Assembly: GCA_021817025.1 (NCBI GenBank)
Contig: JAKAWF010000097.1
Location: 1-10,913 of the forward strand
Direction: 5' to 3'
DNA length: 10,913 nt
Origin: a bacterium
Lineage (GTDB): Bacteria; Chloroflexota; Dormibacteria; UBA8260; Bog-877
Made by a program: the position numbers and the translations under genes. Shown here piece by piece: positions 6,944 to 10,913 of this stretch (positions are counted from its first letter, which is position 1; each line of letters starts with the position of its first letter). Under the pieces are notes generated by a model that did not search any database, was not told the origin of the DNA, and worked only from the letters and a program-made list of their open reading frames with translations.

Positions 6944-8185
6944 TCACGGCGCGACCACCACGGTTGCCCCGATCTTAGTCCAGTTCCAGAGGAACTGCAT
7001 CGCGTTGTAGGGGACCTGCACACATCCATGGCTGGCGTCGGGGCCGTTCTCGGAACCCGGGCCGTACACGGAGTTGGGCTCCCACGGCGCGTTGTGGATG
7101 AAGTACCCACCGGAGAGGAAGTGAAGCACCCAGGTGACCTCCGATGGTGGGTAGTAGTAGGGATTCCCCTGCGGCCAGGGAGAGATGAACAGGTACGGGC
7201 TCCGCTCCCAGGTGATCGTGTCGATCCCGAGCGGGGTGCGCAACCCCTTGCGGCCGGTGGTGACCAGGGTCTCCAGCACCTGGGTGCCGTTGTCGTAGGC
7301 GGTCAGGGTCTGCGCCGCCAAGTGCACCACGATGACCTGGCCCGGCCCAGGGGCGGCTGCGCGCACCTCCACCTCCAGGGTCAGAAGCTCACTGGACAGG
7401 TTGTTCATCACCGATTGGACCGCGGAGCTGGAGCTTGCCGTGGACAGCTTGCTCTGCGCCTGCCGAATCTCCTGACCCGCATTCCCAGAAGGGATCTCGA
7501 GCTGGGCCGCCTGTGCCACCAGTGCCGTGTCGGTCCCGATCTTGGCGGCGGCGGCCTTGGCCGTCAGGGCCAACTGCGCCGCCCAGGTATTGGCAGAGGT
7601 CAGGGTCGCCAGCGTTGTCTTCTGCTGAGCTACGGGGACTGCCCCGGACAAGGACAGCTTCGCAGTCCGCTGCTCCACTGCGGCCTTGAGACTCGGCAGC
7701 GCCTTTACAGCTGCCAAGAGCTGAGCCCGGGTCTCGGTCCGAACCCGCTCGATGGAGGTCATGCCCTCGGCCCAGAGCCCCAGGCCGGGCTCCAGGTGCG
7801 CGATCCGGCGGTGCAGCGACTCCGCCTCACGGGTCATCTCTGCGGTCAGGTCTCCTCCGCCCTCCAGCAGGCTGACGGCAGTCGACGTCCAGCCCGGCAG
7901 TTGGCTCTGCCGCAGTGACAGCTCCAACGAGCCGGAGTTGATCCCCGCTGTCCGCGCCTCCCCTACAACTTTGGAGGCCAGCTCCCTGGCTGCCACCAGC
8001 TGGGCGCGCTGCCTGTTGCCGACGCCCTGGGCGGCGTGGATCCCGATGGTCGCCCCAACCCCGATGACAAGTGCCAGCAGAGCCAGCGCGGCGATCCGGC
8101 GCGGCCGTCTCGACCAGGACTTACCGCGGGGAGGGCGGCTTCCCAGAGGAGTCGCTGCGGTTGGGACCTGTGCTTCTGAGCTCAT
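6944..8185 (-). CDS. Membrane-anchored L,D-transpeptidase (YkuD domain)
   Basis: A 413-residue envelope enzyme. A basic cytoplasmic tail (1-30) is followed by a single anchor (about 31-51, ALALLALVIGVGATIGI), a long Ala/Gln/Leu-rich helical, probably coiled-coil stalk (about 55-275), and a C-terminal YkuD domain (about 282-412). The catalytic motif is SHGCVQV with nucleophile Cys388 and His386; the upstream family His is His364 in YFIHNAP. Such enzymes make 3-3 crosslinks or attach proteins to peptidoglycan. The start at 8185 is chosen over ATG 8191 six bases upstream because AGAGG (8192-8196) then has proper spacing; the longer open frame to 8452 overlaps the SHOCT gene and is rejected. The stalk has no known LysM or Ig domain. 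L,D-transpeptidases are known to be inhibited by copper, which may explain its company. Confidence 0.92.
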   Translation of the reverse strand: MSSEAQVPTAATPLGSRPPRGKSWSRRPRRIAALALLALVIGVGATIGIHAAQGVGNRQRAQLVAARELASKVVGEARTAGINSGSLELSLRQSQLPGWTSTAVSLLEGGGDLTAEMTREAESLHRRIAHLEPGLGLWAEGMTSIERVRTETRAQLLAAVKALPSLKAAVEQRTAKLSLSGAVPVAQQKTTLATLTSANTWAAQLALTAKAAAAKIGTDTALVAQAAQLEIPSGNAGQEIRQAQSKLSTASSSSAVQSVMNNLSSELLTLEVEVRAAAPGPGQVIVVHLAAQTLTAYDNGTQVLETLVTTGRKGLRTPLGIDTITWERSPYLFISPWPQGNPYYYPPSEVTWVLHFLSGGYFIHNAPWEPNSVYGPGSENGPDASHGCVQVPYNAMQFLWNWTKIGATVVVAP

Positions 8186-8191
8186 CGGCAT

Positions 8192-8196
8192 CCTCT
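8192..8196 (-). promoter_or_regulatory. Ribosome binding site that selects the L,D-transpeptidase start
   Basis: AGAGG on the minus strand directly abuts the first possible ATG (8191) but is six bases before the second (8185), favouring the second. Confidence 0.5.
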
Positions 8197-8243
8197 GCTG
8201 CAACGATCTGCGGATGGTGGCACCTTGGTCGGTGGGTGCTGGC

Positions 8244-8552
8244 TCATGGGAGCGGCCGCTCCCGATTGGGGTCCGTGCGGAGCAAGGTCTCGACCCGGTG
8301 CTCAAACTCTTCGTGGTCGATCGCGCCGATCGCGTAACGCTCGCGCAGAACCTCCAGCGGATCTGGTCCGGGGACACGCGTTGGATCCTGCAGCCCGCCG
8401 GCGAGGTTGGACCGTCGGTCCCCGGGCCCACAGGAGGGGTGCCTTCGCCCACCTTGGATCGCGTACACCAGTACGCCGAGGCCGATCAGCATCATCACCG
8501 GCATGATCACTAGCATCGGCCAGAACCCACTCGACCAGACTCCCGTCATCAT
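8244..8552 (-). CDS. Small membrane protein with C-terminal SHOCT domain
   Basis: A 102-residue protein with one hydrophobic, Met-rich membrane segment (about 11-32, MLVIMPVMMLIGLGVLVYAI), a basic loop and a C-terminal SHOCT motif (about 64-91, DPLEVLRERYAIGAIDHEEF). SHOCT domains are short helical modules found at the ends of many small membrane proteins, and are thought to mediate oligomerisation or binding. ATG 8552 (or 8549) is preferred; GGGG lies about nine bases upstream. The frame is open to 8837, but that part overlaps the previous gene. It has the same domain as its neighbour at 8674-9123, suggesting duplication or an interacting pair. It lies 58 bases before the L,D-transpeptidase, in the same probable operon. 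Confidence 0.82.
   Translation of the reverse strand: MMTGVWSSGFWPMLVIMPVMMLIGLGVLVYAIQGGRRHPSCGPGDRRSNLAGGLQDPTRVPGPDPLEVLRERYAIGAIDHEEFEHRVETLLRTDPNRERPLP
8248..8263. repeat. Perfect 16-bp palindrome at the 3' end of the SHOCT gene
   Basis: GGGAGCGGCCGCTCCC spans the last codons of the small SHOCT gene, just before its stop at 8244-8246. It may fold as an RNA hairpin between this gene and the L,D-transpeptidase. No T tract follows. Confidence 0.5.
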
Positions 8553-8596
8553 CGCCGCATCCCCTTTGGGCCTCCGCCGCCAAACGCGTTCCCGAG

Positions 8597-8649
8597 CCGC
8601 GGGCGATGGGTATCGTCCGCGGAGGGGGCAGTGGGCTCTACCGAGCCCA
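8597..8649 (-). other. Two adjacent hairpins in the 121-bp spacer between the SHOCT genes
   Basis: The first hairpin in the transcript is a 7-bp perfect stem TGGGCTC/GAGCCCA (8632-8649) with a 4-nt loop. The second is an 11-position stem (8597-8622) with a 4-nt loop and one mismatch, CCGCGGGCGAT against ATCGTCCGCGG as read on the plus strand. Neither is followed by a T tract on the minus strand, so they are better candidates for an attenuator, processing site or mRNA-stabilising structure than for a standard intrinsic terminator. Confidence 0.5.
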
Positions 8650-8673
8650 GGGGTGGACCGAGCCTGAGAGCGA

Positions 8674-9123
8674 TCACCCACCCAGCTTTGGGTCGAGTAG
8701 GTCGCCGAGCCGGCGGGACAGCTCTTCATGGTCGATCTCCCCGCGGGCGTAGCGTTGCCTGAGCACTTCGACTGGGTCGGGGCCGCGGTCGCCTTCGGCT
8801 GTGGGCGAGGCAACCAATGCCGGGGCCTGCCCCCCACCCATGCCGCCCATGCCGCGCATCATGAGCACCATGGAGAGTGGACATGCCAGCACGAACACCA
8901 GCGGCAGCAGTGACGGGCCGAGTTGCGGGCGGAGCAGAAAGATCACTAATGCCACGGCGCCCAGACCACCCAGCACCTTCCAGTTCAGGCACATCCCAAA
9001 CATGTGCCGCAGGCCGGCACCAGCCGACGGAGCACCGTTGGCTGGTGCCAAGCCCATTCCGCAGCGGGGACACCGCCCCGGCGACGGTTGCTGAATGTCG
9101 GGGTGCATCGGACAGGTGTACAT
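8674..9123 (-). CDS. HMBD heavy-metal-binding / two-helix / SHOCT membrane protein
   Basis: A 149-residue protein in three parts. Residues 1-25 (MYTCPMHPDIQQ, then CPRCGMGL) are the heavy-metal-binding HMBD motif also found at the ends of copper ATPases and CusB-type proteins, with candidate ligands Cys4, His7, Cys18, Cys21 and Met23. Two membrane segments follow at about 48-65 and 70-88, then a Met/Gly run (MVLMMRGMGGMGGG) and a SHOCT domain (about 115-143). With an even number of helices, both ends should be on the same side, probably the cytoplasm. ATG 9123 has AAAGGAG five bases upstream and starts exactly at the HMBD motif. It probably binds Cu(I) or another soft metal and passes it on or senses it; this role is inferred. 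Confidence 0.88.
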   Translation of the reverse strand: MYTCPMHPDIQQPSPGRCPRCGMGLAPANGAPSAGAGLRHMFGMCLNWKVLGGLGAVALVIFLLRPQLGPSLLPLVFVLACPLSMVLMMRGMGGMGGGQAPALVASPTAEGDRGPDPVEVLRQRYARGEIDHEELSRRLGDLLDPKLGG

Positions 9124-9128
9124 GTTTT

Positions 9129-9135
9129 CTCCTTT
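9129..9135 (-). promoter_or_regulatory. Ribosome binding site of the HMBD-SHOCT gene
   Basis: AAAGGAG on the minus strand, five bases from ATG 9123. It confirms that the protein begins directly at the CPMHP metal motif. Confidence 0.7.
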
Positions 9136-9212
9136 CTACCGTGAACTTGATGAAGAGGCTGACGTCATAGGCCAGAGCCCGGGTGGAGCTGGACTTGGTG
9201 GTGGACCGCCGT

Positions 9213-10250
9213 TCACGCCGTCACCTCGTCGGCGCTCAGGGTGGCCGATTCGTGGCCGAGCGTGGCTCTAGCCGCTGGATACAGCGCGAGAGCGAGCAGG
9301 ACGAAGAGGGGTCCGGAGCCCAGGTCGGTCCCGGTCCCTGTGAGCACACCGCCAAAGTTCTGCCCGGCTATCCAGAACAGGATCGACACTGCGATCCCCA
9401 GGCCGAGGAACAGCCGCGTGTGGAAGCGGCGAAGCACGGCCAAGCCGATCGCAGCCTCCAACAGAGCCAGCACCAATGTCAGCGGGTCACCGACCAGGAT
9501 GACAATCCGGGTCAGGAACGTGTCCATGGATGCCAGCGGCGCGGGCTCGCCGTTGGCCAGGTTCATGGAAATCGTCGACGCCAGCACCGCCGGGTACGGA
9601 TAGACGGGCTGCAACTGGAGGAGCGCGCCGCCCACCCACAGCACAGCCCAACTGATCCTGGCCCCGCGCTCCCCCAAGGGTCCCGCGCGCCGCCACCAGC
9701 CGCTGTGCCCGGGAGCGTTCGCGGTCGGCCAGGCGATCAGCCCGATCAGTGGATAGAGCAGCACCGGCCCGGGGGCGCCGCCGAGAAGTGTGGCCAGCCC
9801 TGTGAAGAGGCCACCCAAGCCCTCCCCGAACACCCACACCACCAACGCCCAGGCGATCGAGACCAGGATGGCCGGACGGACCGTGGGGCGATACAGCAGG
9901 CCCAATCCGATCGTGATCTGGGTCGCGGCGAACAGGGGATTCCAGAGGAGCAGATGAGGCTCCACAATGCCGACCACCGAGACCAGGAAATGAGCCAGCC
10001 CAGCCGGCTGGCTCATCACGTCGTTGTAGTTGATGGCGTAGATGAAGCCGCGGCCGAACATCGGCGCCTGAAGCTGCAGGATCCCGTCCACTAGCCACAG
10101 ACACCCCAGCGCGATTTGGATCGTCCGAGAGTTCAGCCGCAGGCCGGACTCCGGGCTATGGTTGACTCCGACCGGCACCCCTCTTGCCCCGTCGAATGGC
10201 CCCCCGCTGGGCCCGGCCTCGCGTGTGGCGCTCAGTGACCCGGGAATCAA
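9213..10250 (-). CDS. DoxX-like polytopic membrane protein with internal duplication
   Basis: A 345-residue protein with about eight hydrophobic segments in two similar halves (about 41-168 and 197-324). Each half begins with a matching helix (ALGCLWLVDGILQLQ and AVLWVGGALLQLQ) and carries a matching motif near its end (VFGEGLGGLFTG and IAGQNFGGVLTG). It resembles the broad DoxX/DoxD group of membrane proteins linked to quinone or thiol redox, but the assignment is loose. The start is TTG 10250: AAGGAG five bases upstream, and TTGA overlapping the preceding stop, give strong support even though the first 40 residues are polar and unconserved-looking. An alternative GTG at 10178 has a poorly spaced site. 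It is coupled to the CcdA-like gene, and the two probably act together. Confidence 0.8.
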   Translation of the reverse strand: MIPGSLSATREAGPSGGPFDGARGVPVGVNHSPESGLRLNSRTIQIALGCLWLVDGILQLQAPMFGRGFIYAINYNDVMSQPAGLAHFLVSVVGIVEPHLLLWNPLFAATQITIGLGLLYRPTVRPAILVSIAWALVVWVFGEGLGGLFTGLATLLGGAPGPVLLYPLIGLIAWPTANAPGHSGWWRRAGPLGERGARISWAVLWVGGALLQLQPVYPYPAVLASTISMNLANGEPAPLASMDTFLTRIVILVGDPLTLVLALLEAAIGLAVLRRFHTRLFLGLGIAVSILFWIAGQNFGGVLTGTGTDLGSGPLFVLLALALYPAARATLGHESATLSADEVTA

Positions 10251-10913
10251 GCTGTCTCCTTGGGCCCCTGATCGAGGCTCGCGGCCCCGTGCGCGAGCCC
10301 CGTGCTGGTCGGCGGCTGCGAAACGGAATCCACGGCCTCATCATGCGTGGCCTGTGGCCGGCGCCGCGGCCAGGCCCATGTCACGAGCCGCAGCGTCACC
10401 AGTAGGAGGGCAATTCCCATCACCCACACCGGAAGGTGGCTCAGCCCACCCACCACGACCCCCAAGTGGGTGCTTGCCCAGGTGTCGAAGGCGCCGAGGA
10501 ACGGGGGGGTGATGGTGTTGCCACCGCTCAGACCGACCGCAAGCATGCCTGCCGCGATGAGCAGGAAGAGCGTGCCGGCCAACACGTCGCTGAGCTGCCG
10601 TTGCCAGGGGCCCAGCCGTACAGGGGCTCTGCCGACGCGAAGCAGGGGGCCTTGGTCCCAGTGGAAGCGTTCCCACAGCACCGCCGCGACGAACAAGGGC
10701 GCCACCATCCCTAGGACGTAGGCCCACCCGAGCCCGAGTGCATATAGGGGCGAGGCCACCGCGAGGGAAAGGGCCAGCACGCCCGCCAGCACCGGCGCGC
10801 AACAGGAACTGGCCACGCCGGAGATAGCCCCGAGTACGAAGATACCGCGGATGCCATCGCCGCGGTGCCCGGTCGCGCTCCCCATTGGCATCGGGAGCAT
10901 CCAATGACGGCCG
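10247..10913 (-). CDS. CcdA/DsbD-type cytochrome c biogenesis membrane protein, 5' end outside window
   Basis: The frame is open at the right edge. The first Met in the window is at 10900, but four further codons read through before it, so the gene is probably truncated here rather than starting here. The visible part (217 residues from that Met) looks like the second half of a CcdA-type transporter: GIFVLGAISGVASSCCAPVLAGVLAL, GLGWAYVLGMVAPLFVAAVLW, then three more hydrophobic segments and a polar tail. CcdA proteins pass reducing equivalents from cytoplasmic thioredoxin through paired membrane cysteines; here a Cys-Cys-Ala-Pro (Cys33-Cys34) stands at the usual Cys-Pro site. Variants of this kind are often beside heavy-metal genes. 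The stop overlaps the TTG start of the next gene. Transfer of electrons versus metal transport cannot be decided. Confidence 0.78.
   Translation of the reverse strand, partial: GRHWMLPMPMGSATGHRGDGIRGIFVLGAISGVASSCCAPVLAGVLALSLAVASPLYALGLGWAYVLGMVAPLFVAAVLWERFHWDQGPLLRVGRAPVRLGPWQRQLSDVLAGTLFLLIAAGMLAVGLSGGNTITPPFLGAFDTWASTHLGVVVGGLSHLPVWVMGIALLLVTLRLVTWAWPRRRPQATHDEAVDSVSQPPTSTGLAHGAASLDQGPKETA
10256..10261 (-). promoter_or_regulatory. Ribosome binding site deciding a TTG start
   Basis: AAGGAG on the minus strand, inside the end of the CcdA-like gene, five bases before TTG 10250. It supports TTG initiation and coupling through the TTGA stop-start overlap. Confidence 0.65.

Noticed and set aside
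6857..7918. 353-codon plus-strand frame
   Set aside because: It is antisense to the L,D-transpeptidase, whose catalytic motif is clear; the plus-strand product has no recognisable domain.
9160..9167. TGACGTCA palindrome between the DoxX-like and HMBD genes
   Set aside because: Eight bases are too short to claim an operator without other copies in the window.
9183..10094. 303-codon plus-strand frame rich in Gln, Arg and His
   Set aside because: It is antisense to the DoxX-like membrane gene, and the composition reflects the complement of hydrophobic codons.

Overview
This GC-rich window (roughly two-thirds G+C by eye) reads as actinobacterial. All recognisable genes lie on the minus strand, several pairs overlap by 4-8 bases, and protein families, codon use and Shine-Dalgarno sites fit a high-GC Gram-positive. 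A more exact taxon cannot be set from the sequence. The blue-copper protein resembles rusticyanin/sulfocyanin, which are known from acidophilic iron or sulfur oxidisers, but this is only a hint.

Reading in the direction of transcription (from high to low coordinates): a CcdA/DsbD-type membrane protein entering from the right edge (10913-10247); a duplicated DoxX-like membrane protein starting on TTG (10250-9213); a small membrane protein joining a heavy-metal-binding motif to a SHOCT domain (9123-8674); a second small membrane SHOCT protein (8552-8244); and a membrane-anchored L,D-transpeptidase (8185-6944). A 460-bp spacer follows, holding a 110-bp inverted-repeat element flanked by 8-bp direct repeats. 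Next come a METTL7-type methyltransferase (6483-5734) overlapping a four-helix membrane protein (5737-5225), then a membrane-anchored rusticyanin-like cupredoxin with Gly/Met repeats (5029-4211). After a 760-bp spacer without a convincing gene comes an OmpR-type response regulator (3450-2755) overlapping its histidine kinase (2762-1347). After a further 459-bp spacer, an Lgt-like membrane protein with an N-terminal soluble domain runs off the left edge (887-1).

The genes share an envelope and metal/thiol theme: a CcdA-type thiol-redox or metal transporter, an HMBD Cys/His/Met metal site, a type-1 copper protein, an L,D-transpeptidase (a class known to be copper-sensitive), a possible thiol methyltransferase and a two-component system with a Met-rich sensor region. 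A working reading is an envelope metal-homeostasis (probably copper) or extracytoplasmic electron-transfer island with its own regulator. No classical copper ATPase, CsoR or mer gene is in the window, so the substrate is inferred rather than shown.
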